NCBI GenBank assembly: GCA_017577365.1
Contig: PKRJ01000032.1
Coordinates: forward strand, 1-40,645
DNA from: Gammaproteobacteria bacterium
GTDB taxonomy: Bacteria; Pseudomonadota; Gammaproteobacteria; Steroidobacterales; Rariloculaceae
Reading direction: 5' to 3'
Length of the DNA: 40,645 nucleotides
A model generated the notes under the pieces. That model made no database searches. It saw nothing but the letters and a program-made list of their open reading frames with translations, and had not been told where the DNA came from. Shown here one piece after another: positions 17,248-25,383 of the stretch. The position numbers and the translations under genes are program-made. How positions within the stretch are numbered: position 1 is the stretch's first letter; the number at the start of each line of letters is the position of its first letter.

Positions 17248-18636
17248 TCAAAGCGCGCCGTTGTCCCATGGGCCGGTGATCGCGAACGTGATACCGGGCG
17301 ACTGGATGTTCACGAACAGCCAGCGGCCGTAGAACGTCGCGCCGCACCACTCCGCGCCGCGGAAGTCGCCCACGATGCCGTTTCGCTCGCCGTTCAGCAC
17401 GATGTTGTTCTGCGCGAACGGGAAGATTTGCCCGTCGCGGGTGAGCCCATGCAGCATCTGGCCGCGACGGCTGCCGTCCTCGCATAGGATCAACCCGCCG
17501 CGCGGGCTGACCGCGATATTGTCCGGCGAGTTCAGCACCGCGGCGCTCGGCGACGCATAAATCAGCCGCAGCGTCTCGCTGCGCGGGTCGTACTCGAAGA
17601 CTTGTCCGAGCCCGGCCGGGCCGCCGGACGTCGATACGAAATAGACGCGTCCGCCGTCGTACCAGCAGCCTTCGCCGCGCGTGAAGCGCGCGCCGCCCTG
17701 ATCGAAGCCCTGACGGAACACGCCTTGACCGTCCGTCGTGCCGGGCCGATGCGCACGCTCGGGATCGTCGATATCGACCCACTCGACGTCCCATTCCTTG
17801 ACCGGCGAGTCGTTTCCGACGCCGTGCGTGTCGAACTGCGGGTACCCCTTGATCGCGAGCATCTGCAACTGTCCGCCCTTGTCGAGACGCCCGTACTCAC
17901 GCGGCGCGAAGCGGTAAAAGCCGGACGCACCCATGTCCTCGGTCTCGTAGACGATGCCCGTGACGGGATCGACGGCCGCCGCCTCGTGCGTGAATCGGCC
18001 GAGACCGGTGAGCGGCTCCGCCGACGCCCGCGCGAAAGCCGGCACCTCGAAGACCCAGCCGTGCGTCAGCGCGTGACCGGCGTCGGTCTCGGGGCCGACC
18101 GTCGTCTCCTCGCACGACAGCCAGCTTCCCCACGGCGTGATCCCGCCCGCGCAGTTGCGGATCGTTCCGGCGAGCGAGGACCAGGCGTCGATCCACTCGC
18201 CTTCGAGCACGTCGAAGACGAGATTCGTGTTGCCGCCGCCCGCGTTCGAGTCGTAGACGCGGATATGACTCGCGAAAGGGGCGCCCGTACCGCGCTCGTG
18301 ATTGCGGCACAGCGTGATCCGATTGCCGTTGACGGCGATGACGCCCATCCCGTCGTGCGCGCTCGGCGTGCGTACGCCGTCGGCCATGAGATCCCCGGTC
18401 CAGCCGAACGAGAGATACCTGAAGCCTTCGGGAAGCTTCAGGAGCGGCAGCCCGGTAGTTTCGTCGATGGCCGGGAAGAGCGGGCCGTAGTCGGGGCTAT
18501 AAGGCAGCACGGCCGCGCTTGCGGCCCTGCCGACGAGGCCGCCGAACGCCAGGCCCGCGGTGCCGACGGCCGAGCTCCTGAGCAGCTCGCGTCGGCTCAC
18601 GAGCCTCTTGTGCTCACGCGATGCAATGTGTTCCAC
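17248..18636 (-). CDS. PhoX-like (DUF839) Tat-exported protein
   Basis: 462 aa. The twin-arginine signal SRRELLRSSAVGTAGLAFGG at about residues 14-33 is followed by AASAAVL, indicating folded export by Tat. The mature domain has the DUF839/PhoX pattern: DGMGVIAVNGNRITLCRNHE, NCAGGITPWGSWLSCEET, HGWVFEVPAF, FTHEAAAVDPVTGIVYETED, SGFYRFAP and SPDNIAVSPRGGLILCED. PhoX enzymes are calcium/iron-dependent alkaline phosphatases; many other DUF839 proteins are uncharacterised beta-propellers, so phosphatase activity is plausible only. It is followed by the PEP-CTERM gene. A TTCGAC-N6-GTCGAA dyad at 18659-18676 lies just before the start. Confidence 0.88.
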   Translation of the reverse strand: MEHIASREHKRLVSRRELLRSSAVGTAGLAFGGLVGRAASAAVLPYSPDYGPLFPAIDETTGLPLLKLPEGFRYLSFGWTGDLMADGVRTPSAHDGMGVIAVNGNRITLCRNHERGTGAPFASHIRVYDSNAGGGNTNLVFDVLEGEWIDAWSSLAGTIRNCAGGITPWGSWLSCEETTVGPETDAGHALTHGWVFEVPAFARASAEPLTGLGRFTHEAAAVDPVTGIVYETEDMGASGFYRFAPREYGRLDKGGQLQMLAIKGYPQFDTHGVGNDSPVKEWDVEWVDIDDPERAHRPGTTDGQGVFRQGFDQGGARFTRGEGCWYDGGRVYFVSTSGGPAGLGQVFEYDPRSETLRLIYASPSAAVLNSPDNIAVSPRGGLILCEDGSRRGQMLHGLTRDGQIFPFAQNNIVLNGERNGIVGDFRGAEWCGATFYGRWLFVNIQSPGITFAITGPWDNGAL

Positions 18637-18763
18637 GAAAGTTCTCCTCTTGCGAAAGTTCGACTCGATGGTCGAATCGCATCATGGAGCGCGGAGATGA
18701 CGCTTCGCGTAAGCGTGCGTGAACGTTCGTTTACGCCACCGTGCCGATCATCCAGACAGGAAG

Positions 18764-18794
18764 GCCGCAAAAGGGATTCGATCCCTTTTGCGGC
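18764..18794. terminator. Long hairpin downstream of ligB-like gene
   Basis: Perfect 14-bp inverted repeat (GCCGCAAAAGGGAT, complement at 18781-18794) with a 3-nt loop (TCG). It lies about 46 bp beyond the LigB stop on the minus strand and about 130 bp before the next gene in the same direction. A second, shorter GGGTTCGATCCC element sits at 18807-18818. It probably ends the catabolic operon, though a T-run is not evident. Confidence 0.55.
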
Positions 18795-18840
18795 GGGAGA
18801 AAAATAGGGTTCGATCCCCGCTTGCCGGCGCCCGGCGGGT

Positions 18841-19659
18841 TTATACCGCCATCGTCGCGACCGTGCAGCCGACGGCGAAGATCGGGATCGGGGCGTAGAA
18901 CAGCAGCTCCCCGGTCTTGCCCTCGGTCGCGCCGGCGATCGCGATGAACGTGCGGATCTCGAAGCCGCCCTGGCCGGCGTCGCGGAACGTTTCGGCGTCC
19001 GTGTAGCTGATCAGCGCCTCGCGGTCGTTCGCGAGGAAGCGGCGCAGGAACTCTCGATCCCACTCTTCGTTGATCACGCCCGAGTTCGGCGTCGCGGGCC
19101 AGTGCGAGATGCCGCCGGTGCCGACGATCGCGATGCGCTCGGGCTGCGCGTCGCACGCGCGCCGCAGCGCGCGGCCGAACTCGTAGGCTCTCGCGAGCGG
19201 CGTCAGAGGCGGCCCCTGGCAATTGATGTTCACCGGGATCACGGGGAGGTCGTAGCGAGGCGTGAGGAAGTGCAGCGGCACCATGATGCCGTGATCGAAT
19301 TTCCACTCCTCCGCGTACGCGAGATCGATGTCGTGCAGCATCGCCTCGATGATGCGTCGCGACAAGCCCGCGTTGCCGGGCACCCGCGTGCGCTCGATGC
19401 CGAGCCACTTCTCGTCCTCGATCGGACCTTCGTAGCTCTCGGCCATGCCCATGCAATAGGCCGGCATGTTGTTCATGAAGAAGTTCGCGAAGTGCTCGGC
19501 CGCCACGACGATGAGCGCATCGGGGCGCGAGGCCTCGAGCCTCTGACGCATCTCGTCGAGCTTCGCGTAGAACGCGTCGCGCACCGCGGGATCCGCACGG
19601 TCCGCGCGGCCGGTGATGCCCGGCGCATGGCTGCACACGCCTGCGAAAACGACGCTCAT
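18841..19659 (-). CDS. Class III extradiol dioxygenase, LigB-type catalytic subunit
   Basis: 272 aa, cytoplasmic. Ring-cleaving enzymes of the LigB superfamily use Fe(II) bound by two His and one Glu. By position these are His11 (CSHAPG), His56 (AAEHF) and Glu234 (GGFEIRTF), with His186 (GGISHW) in the place of the catalytic base and His123 (FDHGIMVPL) also conserved. All key residues are present, so it should be active. It starts 10 bp after the LigA-like gene, the usual order for a two-subunit enzyme. The expected reaction is meta-cleavage of a catecholic acid (protocatechuate, gallate or homoprotocatechuate type) to a hydroxymuconic semialdehyde. Substrate is inferred from the dehydrogenase next door. 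CarBb-type aminophenol dioxygenases are an alternative relative. Confidence 0.87.
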   Translation of the reverse strand: MSVVFAGVCSHAPGITGRADRADPAVRDAFYAKLDEMRQRLEASRPDALIVVAAEHFANFFMNNMPAYCMGMAESYEGPIEDEKWLGIERTRVPGNAGLSRRIIEAMLHDIDLAYAEEWKFDHGIMVPLHFLTPRYDLPVIPVNINCQGPPLTPLARAYEFGRALRRACDAQPERIAIVGTGGISHWPATPNSGVINEEWDREFLRRFLANDREALISYTDAETFRDAGQGGFEIRTFIAIAGATEGKTGELLFYAPIPIFAVGCTVATMAV

Positions 19660-19669
19660 GAAACGCTCC

Positions 19670-20011
19670 TCATCGATTGCCGTGCAGGTCCGGCCGCCAC
19701 GTCTGCTCCCGGTCCTCGAGCAGCGTATACAGCCCGGCGCGCACCGGACCGTATTTCCTGACGCCCTCCCGCATCGCTTCGAGGTACTCCTCCCATTTCT
19801 GTCCGAGCAACGCGGAGTAGTGCATCAGGATCTGCCCGTTCACGCCCATCACGTAGAGCAGCCCGATGTTGCCTTCGACGATCGCGTCTCGCTCCTCGTC
19901 CGTGAGCTGGTACTCCGACAAGAGATCGTCGCGGTCCTCCTGGAACCGTCGCCGGACCGCGGGATCGCGGTTCAGCTGATAAAGAAGCTTCTGCACGTAA
20001 TAAAGACTCAC
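19670..20011 (-). CDS. LigA-type small subunit of extradiol dioxygenase
   Basis: 113 aa from GTG at 20011, set by GGAG 8 nt upstream; the open frame continues to 20101 without a ribosome site. All-helical sequence (LYYVQKLLYQLNRDPAVRRRFQEDRDDLL, LTDEERDAIVEGNIGLLYVMGV, LMHYSALLG) matches the LigA domain that caps the LigB active site. It is a little shorter than Sphingobium LigA (about 139 aa). It is coupled to the catalytic subunit (10-bp gap) and about 58 bp after the dehydrogenase gene, so the order is dehydrogenase-LigA-LigB. The C-terminal part (EEYLEAMREGVRKYGPVRAGLYTLLED) is an extra helix of unknown role. Confidence 0.82.
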   Translation of the reverse strand: MSLYYVQKLLYQLNRDPAVRRRFQEDRDDLLSEYQLTDEERDAIVEGNIGLLYVMGVNGQILMHYSALLGQKWEEYLEAMREGVRKYGPVRAGLYTLLEDREQTWRPDLHGNR

Positions 20012-20069
20012 GACGACTTCTCCATTGCCCCGCACCCGAGGCGACCGCCCGCTTCGTACCCCCCAACCC

Positions 20070-21593
20070 TCATCGCGGCGACGAGCCGAGCGTCGGCACA
20101 CGATGAGTGCCGAGCGCGACGCAGACGTTCTTCGTTTCCATGTAGAAATCGAAGCTATAGTCGCCGCCGTCGCGTCCGATGCCGCTCGCCTTCATCCCGC
20201 CGAAAGGCGTCGGCAGGTGACGGTTGTTCTCGGAGTTCACCCAAATCATGCCGGCCTCGAGCCTACGCGCGATGCGGTGCGCGCGCCCGACGTCCGAAGT
20301 CCATACGTAGCCCGTGAGACCGTAGCGCACGCCGTTCGCGATCCGAAGCGCCTCCTCCTCGTCGTCGAACGGGATCACGGTCAGCACCGGCCCGAAAATC
20401 TCTTCCTGCGCGATGCGCATTCCCGGCGATGCGCTGCCGAACACCGTGGGCTCGACGTAATAACCGACGTCGCCGACGCGCCGTCCGCCGGTCGCGATGC
20501 GCGCGCCCTCGGACGTCGCAATGTCGAAATAGCCAACCACCTTCTCGAGATGCTTCGGATGGATCAGCGGCCCGAGCTCGGTCTCGGGATCGAGCGGATG
20601 ACCGATGCGCACGCGCTTCGCGCGCTCGACGACGCGCTCGACGAACGCGTCGTGGATCGAGCGCTGCACGAGCAGCCGGCTCGACGACGTGCAGCGTTCG
20701 CCGTTCAGGCTGAAGATCATGAACACGACGGCGTCGAGCGCGCGCTCGAGATCCGCGTCGTCGAAGACGATGACGGGGTTCTTGCCGCCGAGCTCGAAAT
20801 GCACGCGCTTCAACGTCGGCGCCCCTTGCATCATGATCCGGCTGCCGGTCGCGGACTCCCCGACGAACGCGATCGCCTTGATCGCCTCGTGCTCGGTCAG
20901 CGCCTTGCCGGCCGTCTCGCCGATGCCGTGCACCGTGTTCAGCACGCCCGGAGGAAGCCCGGCCTCGTGGCAGATCTCGACGAGCAGCGCGGCCGTCAGC
21001 GGGCTCCATTCCGCGGGCTTGTGCACGACGGTGCAGCCCGCTGCGAGCGCGGGCGCGATCTTCCACGTGGCGAGCATGAACGGCGTGTTCCACGGAGTGA
21101 TCACGCCGACCGGGCCGATCGGCTGGCGCAACGTGTAGTTGACGTGCTCGCGCGCGGGCAGCGACAAGCCGTTCGACGCCTCCGGCGCCTTGTCGGCGAA
21201 GAACCGGAAGTTCTCGGCGCCGCGCGCCGCCGCGGCCTTCATGAAACGAATCGGTTGGCCGGTATCGACGGACTCGACGAGCGCGATCTCCTCGGCGCGC
21301 GCCTCGATCGCGTCGGCGATACGGTGGAGGAGGCGGCGACGCTCCGCGCCGTCGACCTCGCGCCACGCCGGGAAAGCGCGCGCGGCGGCCCGTGCGGCGG
21401 CGTCGATGTCGCGCGCGTCTCCCGCCGCGACCGTCCCGAGCAACGCTCCGTCGATCGGCGTGCGGTTCTCGAACACCTCTCCGGAGAGACCTGCGCGAGG
21501 CTCGCCGTCGATGAAATGGCCCAAGGTCGCGTCGCGGAAGCGGCGCAGATATCTCTCGGCCTTCTCCCAGTTTCGCTTCTGCTCGTCGCTCAT
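20070..21593 (-). CDS. Hydroxymuconic-semialdehyde dehydrogenase (HpaE-like ALDH)
   Basis: 507 aa from ATG at 21593; the longer open frame to 21875 is not supported. The NAD-dependent aldehyde dehydrogenase fold is clear: PWNTPFMLATWKIAPALAAGCTVV near 167-190, the catalytic Glu267 in FELGGKNP, Cys301 in NGERCTSSSR, and the C-terminal QEEIFGPVLTVIPF and FGGMKASGIGRDGG. Overall sequence resembles E. coli HpaE (5-carboxymethyl-2-hydroxymuconate semialdehyde dehydrogenase), for example NYTLRQPIGPVGVITPWN, the NGERC region and the ending DYSFDFYMETKNVCVALG. It should oxidise the ring-cleavage product of LigAB to the diacid. It is the first gene of the minus-strand unit and diverges from the DapA-like gene. 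Confidence 0.88.
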   Translation of the reverse strand: MSDEQKRNWEKAERYLRRFRDATLGHFIDGEPRAGLSGEVFENRTPIDGALLGTVAAGDARDIDAAARAAARAFPAWREVDGAERRRLLHRIADAIEARAEEIALVESVDTGQPIRFMKAAAARGAENFRFFADKAPEASNGLSLPAREHVNYTLRQPIGPVGVITPWNTPFMLATWKIAPALAAGCTVVHKPAEWSPLTAALLVEICHEAGLPPGVLNTVHGIGETAGKALTEHEAIKAIAFVGESATGSRIMMQGAPTLKRVHFELGGKNPVIVFDDADLERALDAVVFMIFSLNGERCTSSSRLLVQRSIHDAFVERVVERAKRVRIGHPLDPETELGPLIHPKHLEKVVGYFDIATSEGARIATGGRRVGDVGYYVEPTVFGSASPGMRIAQEEIFGPVLTVIPFDDEEEALRIANGVRYGLTGYVWTSDVGRAHRIARRLEAGMIWVNSENNRHLPTPFGGMKASGIGRDGGDYSFDFYMETKNVCVALGTHRVPTLGSSPR

Positions 21594-21752
21594 GATCCGA
21601 TACTCGGCGGGGCGCGGCGGCCGAACGGACGCCCTGACCGCCGCGAAGTTTAGGCTAACATGGTGACCGCATCGATTCCGGGGATCAAACGGCCGCCCGG
21701 TCGAGCTGCCGCCGCGAGCAGCGAAGACTTCGCGCACAGGAAACAGGGGAGC

Positions 21753-22661
21753 ATGAGCACGACAGACCGGCTGCGAGGATCGATTCCTCCGCTCGTGACG
21801 CCGTTTACGAACGGCGAGGTCGACTACGACACCTATGCCGCGTTGATCGAGTATCAGATCGCGCACGGCTCGCACGGCATTCTCGTGAACGGCACGACCG
21901 GCGAGCCTTCGACGCTGACGGTCGAGGAGCGCAACCGACTCGTTTCGCTGGCCGTCGAGACCGCCAAGGGGCGCGTACCGGTCGTCGCCGCGACGGGCTC
22001 ACAGTCGCTCGCCGAGACGCGAAAGCTCACGGAGCACGCGGTCGCCGCCGGCACCGACGCGCTCCTGATCGTCACCCCTTATTACATCCGTCCGCCGCAG
22101 CGCGGCCTCGTGCAGTACTACCTGGCCGTGACCGAGGGCCTTTCGACGCCGTGGATGGTCTATCACATTCCAGGCCGCACCGCGGTCTCGGTCACGCTCG
22201 ACACGCTGAAGGCGATCCGCGACGCGTCGCCGGACTTCGTCGGCATGAAGCACGCAGTCAACGATCTCGGCTTCGTGTCGGAATGCCTGCGCGCGTTCGG
22301 CCCCGACTTCAAGGTCTTCGTCGGGCTCGAGGAATTGAGCTTCCCGATGATGGCCGTCGGCGCGTGCGGATTGATGAATGCCGTCGGCAACCTGATGCCG
22401 AGCAAGCTCGCCGAGCTCTGCGCGGCGGTCGAGCGCGGGGATCTCGCCCGTGCACGGGCGCTTCATGACGCGCTGCTCGAGATCAACAAGGCCGTGTTCT
22501 TCGACACGAACCCGATCCCGATCAAGTACATGATGAGGCGGTTGGGGATCATCCCGAAGAACGAGCATCGTTTGCCGATGATGCCCGCCAGCCCCGAGCT
22601 CGAGGCGCGGCTCGACGCCGTTCTCGAGCGAGCCGGTTTGCTCGAGAAGGCAAAGAGCTGA
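21753..22661 (+). CDS. DapA-family class I lyase/aldolase, probably catabolic
   Basis: 302 aa from ATG 21753 with AGGGGAG upstream. TIM-barrel Schiff-base enzyme of the DHDPS/N-acetylneuraminate-lyase family: NGTTGEPSTLT (about 46-56), Tyr137 in VYHIPGRT and Schiff-base Lys166 in VGMKHAVND. The DapA signature YNVPGRT is altered to YHIPGRT, and the residues after the lysine (HAVND for EATGD) also differ. That argues for a substrate other than pyruvate plus aspartate semialdehyde. It overlaps the FAH gene by one base and diverges from dehydrogenase and dioxygenase genes. I therefore infer a pyruvate-releasing aldolase or hydratase-aldolase in ring degradation. True lysine biosynthesis is less likely. 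Confidence 0.87.
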   Translation: MSTTDRLRGSIPPLVTPFTNGEVDYDTYAALIEYQIAHGSHGILVNGTTGEPSTLTVEERNRLVSLAVETAKGRVPVVAATGSQSLAETRKLTEHAVAAGTDALLIVTPYYIRPPQRGLVQYYLAVTEGLSTPWMVYHIPGRTAVSVTLDTLKAIRDASPDFVGMKHAVNDLGFVSECLRAFGPDFKVFVGLEELSFPMMAVGACGLMNAVGNLMPSKLAELCAAVERGDLARARALHDALLEINKAVFFDTNPIPIKYMMRRLGIIPKNEHRLPMMPASPELEARLDAVLERAGLLEKAKS

Positions 22662-23536
22662 TGCGCTTTGCGAGCTTCCATATCGGCGAGAGAGCGAGCT
22701 TCGGCCTCGTCGTCGGGAACGGCATCGTCGACGTCGGCGCGCGGCTGACCGACGCGCCCACGTTGAGAGCGCTGCTCGAGCGCGGCGAGCTCGAGAAAGC
22801 CGCCGCGCTCGCCGATCGCGGCGCCGATCACGCGCTCGACGACGTGCGCTTCCTGCCGACGATCCCCGATCCCGGCAAGATCATTTGCATAGGTATCAAC
22901 TACGGCCGACGCGACGAGGAATACGCGAAAGCCGAAGTCGGCGAAGGTCAGGCGAAATATCCGAGCGTGTTCTTCCGCACGCCGGAAAGCCTCGTCGGGC
23001 ACCACGAGCCGATCCTGCGGCCGCTCGAATCCGAGCAGCTCGACTACGAAGGCGAGATCGTGCTCGTGATCGGCCGCGGCGGACGCCGCATCCCGGAGGA
23101 ACGCGCGTGGCAACACGTCGCGGGGCTCACGTTGATGAACGAAGGCTCGGTGCGCGACTGGCTGCGCCACGCGAAATTCAACGTGACGCCCGGCAAGAAC
23201 TTCGAGAAGTCCGGCAGCCTCGGACCGTGGATGGTCACGGTCGACGAGATCCCCGACCCCGCACGGCTGCATCTCACGACGCGCGTCAACGGCGAGCTTC
23301 GGCAGGACGACACGACGGCGAATCTGCTGTTCTCGTTCGCGAAGCTCATCGCGTACACGTCGACGTTCATGCCGCTCGAGCCCGGCGACGTGATCGCGAC
23401 CGGCACGCCGACCGGCGCGGGCGCGCGCTTCGATCCGCCGCGCTATTTGAAGCCGGGCGACGTCGTCGAGGTCTCGGTGCCCGAGATCGGCACGCTGCGG
23501 AATCCCGTCGTCGACGAGGCGGATTCGCTGCGCTGA
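22661..23536 (+). CDS. Fumarylacetoacetate-hydrolase family isomerase/decarboxylase (HpaG-like)
   Basis: 291 aa. Stop of the lyase and start of this gene share one base (TGATG), so they are co-translated. The FAH fold is shown by ICIGINYGRRDEEYAK (about 75-90), the metal ligands Glu130 and Glu132 in DYEGEIVLVIG, and the C-terminal GDVIATGTPTGAGARFDPPRYLKPGD. The third acidic ligand, usually Asp in an ND motif, is Glu161 here (LMNEGSVRDW), a variant I associate with the muconate-isomerase subgroup. In homoprotocatechuate-type pathways, related enzymes isomerise or decarboxylate the muconate diacid made by the HpaE step. It is cytoplasmic, a probable dimer, and Mg-dependent. Exact reaction is inferred from context. 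Confidence 0.87.
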   Translation: MRFASFHIGERASFGLVVGNGIVDVGARLTDAPTLRALLERGELEKAAALADRGADHALDDVRFLPTIPDPGKIICIGINYGRRDEEYAKAEVGEGQAKYPSVFFRTPESLVGHHEPILRPLESEQLDYEGEIVLVIGRGGRRIPEERAWQHVAGLTLMNEGSVRDWLRHAKFNVTPGKNFEKSGSLGPWMVTVDEIPDPARLHLTTRVNGELRQDDTTANLLFSFAKLIAYTSTFMPLEPGDVIATGTPTGAGARFDPPRYLKPGDVVEVSVPEIGTLRNPVVDEADSLR

Positions 23537-23563
23537 CTTTCTCGCGCAGCGCGGCTTCGATGC

Positions 23564-25198
23564 TCAGCGCCTCTTCGGCGGTGGCGGCTGCAAGAATTCC
23601 CACGGCGAGACTTCCGATCCCCGCTCGATCGGCACCTCGATCAGATAAGGCTCGTCCGCTGCGAACGCGCGCTCGAGCGAGACGCGAAGCTCCTCGGGCG
23701 TTCTCGCGCGCTCCGCGCTCACCCCGAACGATTCCGCGAGCTTCACGAAGTCGGGATTGACGAGATCCGCGCCGATCACGCGGCCGTCGAAGAGATTCTG
23801 CTGGTCGCGTCTGACGTTGCCGAACGCGTTGTTGTTGAACACGATCGTCACGACCGCGATGCCGTACTGCACCGCCGTCGCGAGCTCCTGCGCGGCGAAC
23901 ATGAAGCCGCCGTCGCCGGTCACCGAGACCACGGCGCGCTCCGGCGCCGCGACCTTCGCGCCGAGCGCCATCGGAAAACCGGAGCCGAGCGTGCCCTGAT
24001 AGCCCGACGTGAGGAACGTTCGAGGCGAATAAATCGGGAAGCCGAAGATCGACGTGAAGCCGACGAGCGAAAGCTCCTCGGCGAAGATCCCGTCGCGCGG
24101 CAGCACGTCGCGGATCGCCTTCAGAAAGGCCATCTGCGGCTGCACCTTCTCGATCTCGTGCGCGGCCTCGCGCTTCGCTTCGACGATCCTCGCGCGCCGG
24201 CGCTTCGAGCGCACGCCGCGACGCCGAAGCTCGGCGGCTAGCGCCGCAGCGCCCTCGCGCGCGTCCGCGACGATCGGCACGTGCGGCGCGAAGCGGCGCA
24301 TCTCCGCCGGATCGATGTCGATGCGGACGATCTTCAACCCGTCCGGCATGTAGCTCCAGCGCCAGCACGGCACCTCGAGGCGCGTGCCGATGCCGAGCAG
24401 CACGTCGGTTTCCGGCCACAGCTTGTATGCCGCGGCCACCGACGTGCCGAGATCGTGCTCGTCGCCGACGATGCCGCGGCCGCTTCGGAACGCGACGACC
24501 GGCGCTTCGACGAGCTCCGCGAGCTCCCGCACGGCATCGCCCGCGTCGAGCGCGCCGCCGCCGACCATGATCATCGGCGCGGCGGCATCCGCGAGCAGCG
24601 CGGCGGCGTTCTCGATCTGCCGCGGGTCCGGCTGCGGCGGGCTCCACGGCGGCAACGGCTGCTGCGGCAGCACCTCGGCAGTCGCCGAAAAGAAGTCCCA
24701 CGGCGCTTCGATCGCGGCCGGCCCGCGCCGACCCGACAGCATCGTCTGAAAGACCGAAGCGATGGTTGCCGGCGCCTCTGCCGGGTGCTCGATGCGCTCC
24801 GCGCGCTTCGTCAGCAAGCGCAGCGTCGCGAGCTGATCCGGCAGCTCGTGCAGATGCCCTCGCCCGCGGCCGAGGAAGGCCGACGGCACTTGTCCCGTCA
24901 GGCAGAGCACCGGCGCGTTGCCGCCGTACGCCGTCGCGAGTGATGCGGTCGTGTTCAGCACGCCGGGCCCAGGCACGACGGCATACACGCCGGGGCGCGC
25001 GGCCGTCTTCGCGTAGCCGAGCGCCATGTAGCCGCACGTCTGCTCGTGTCTCGCCGTGATCACGGCGAGCTTGTCCGCACGGCGAGCGAACGCGTCGAAG
25101 AGACCGTAGAGCTGCGCGCCCGGCAGCCCGAAGATCTTCTCGACGCCGTGCTGGATCAGGCTTTCGGCGACCGCGTCGCCGCCGGTCATCTGTGGCAT
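23564..25198 (-). CDS. Thiamine-diphosphate-dependent enzyme (acetolactate synthase/decarboxylase family)
   Basis: 544 aa from ATG at 25198 after GAGGGA. Three-domain ThDP enzyme: pyrimidine domain with conserved Glu52 (ARHEQTCGYMALGYAK), a central domain about 190-330, and the cofactor domain with the GDG motif at 428-430 (SVTGDGGFMFAAQEL) ending in NNNAFG. This is the pattern of acetolactate synthase-like, benzoylformate decarboxylase-like and oxalyl-CoA decarboxylase-like enzymes. No regulatory subunit gene is nearby, and the gene sits between the ring-cleavage genes and an organic-acid importer. A catabolic 2-oxo-acid decarboxylase or ligase is therefore more likely than branched-chain amino-acid synthesis. 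It converges with the FAH gene (27-bp gap) and diverges from the TRAP gene (185 bp). Confidence 0.85.
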   Translation of the reverse strand: MPQMTGGDAVAESLIQHGVEKIFGLPGAQLYGLFDAFARRADKLAVITARHEQTCGYMALGYAKTAARPGVYAVVPGPGVLNTTASLATAYGGNAPVLCLTGQVPSAFLGRGRGHLHELPDQLATLRLLTKRAERIEHPAEAPATIASVFQTMLSGRRGPAAIEAPWDFFSATAEVLPQQPLPPWSPPQPDPRQIENAAALLADAAAPMIMVGGGALDAGDAVRELAELVEAPVVAFRSGRGIVGDEHDLGTSVAAAYKLWPETDVLLGIGTRLEVPCWRWSYMPDGLKIVRIDIDPAEMRRFAPHVPIVADAREGAAALAAELRRRGVRSKRRRARIVEAKREAAHEIEKVQPQMAFLKAIRDVLPRDGIFAEELSLVGFTSIFGFPIYSPRTFLTSGYQGTLGSGFPMALGAKVAAPERAVVSVTGDGGFMFAAQELATAVQYGIAVVTIVFNNNAFGNVRRDQQNLFDGRVIGADLVNPDFVKLAESFGVSAERARTPEELRVSLERAFAADEPYLIEVPIERGSEVSPWEFLQPPPPKRR

Positions 25199-25383
25199 CG
25201 CATCCCTCGTCGCATCCGAGCGCGCTCTCGCCGAGCCCGGGCGCGGCTGCACATCGTACGCGATTCGACGCGGACCGTGGCGCGACTCCTCGCGCGCCAA
25301 ACGACTTCTGCATCGAGACTTCCGCATGGAGTACGATAGCGCCCGGATTGACCTCGTTCGCGCCGCTCGGGGGAGAAGGCGGA

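Noticed and set aside
18800..18820. tRNA T-arm-like GGGTTCGATCCCC
   Set aside because: No acceptor stem, D-arm or anticodon arm can be built around it; it is better explained as a relative of the neighbouring hairpin.
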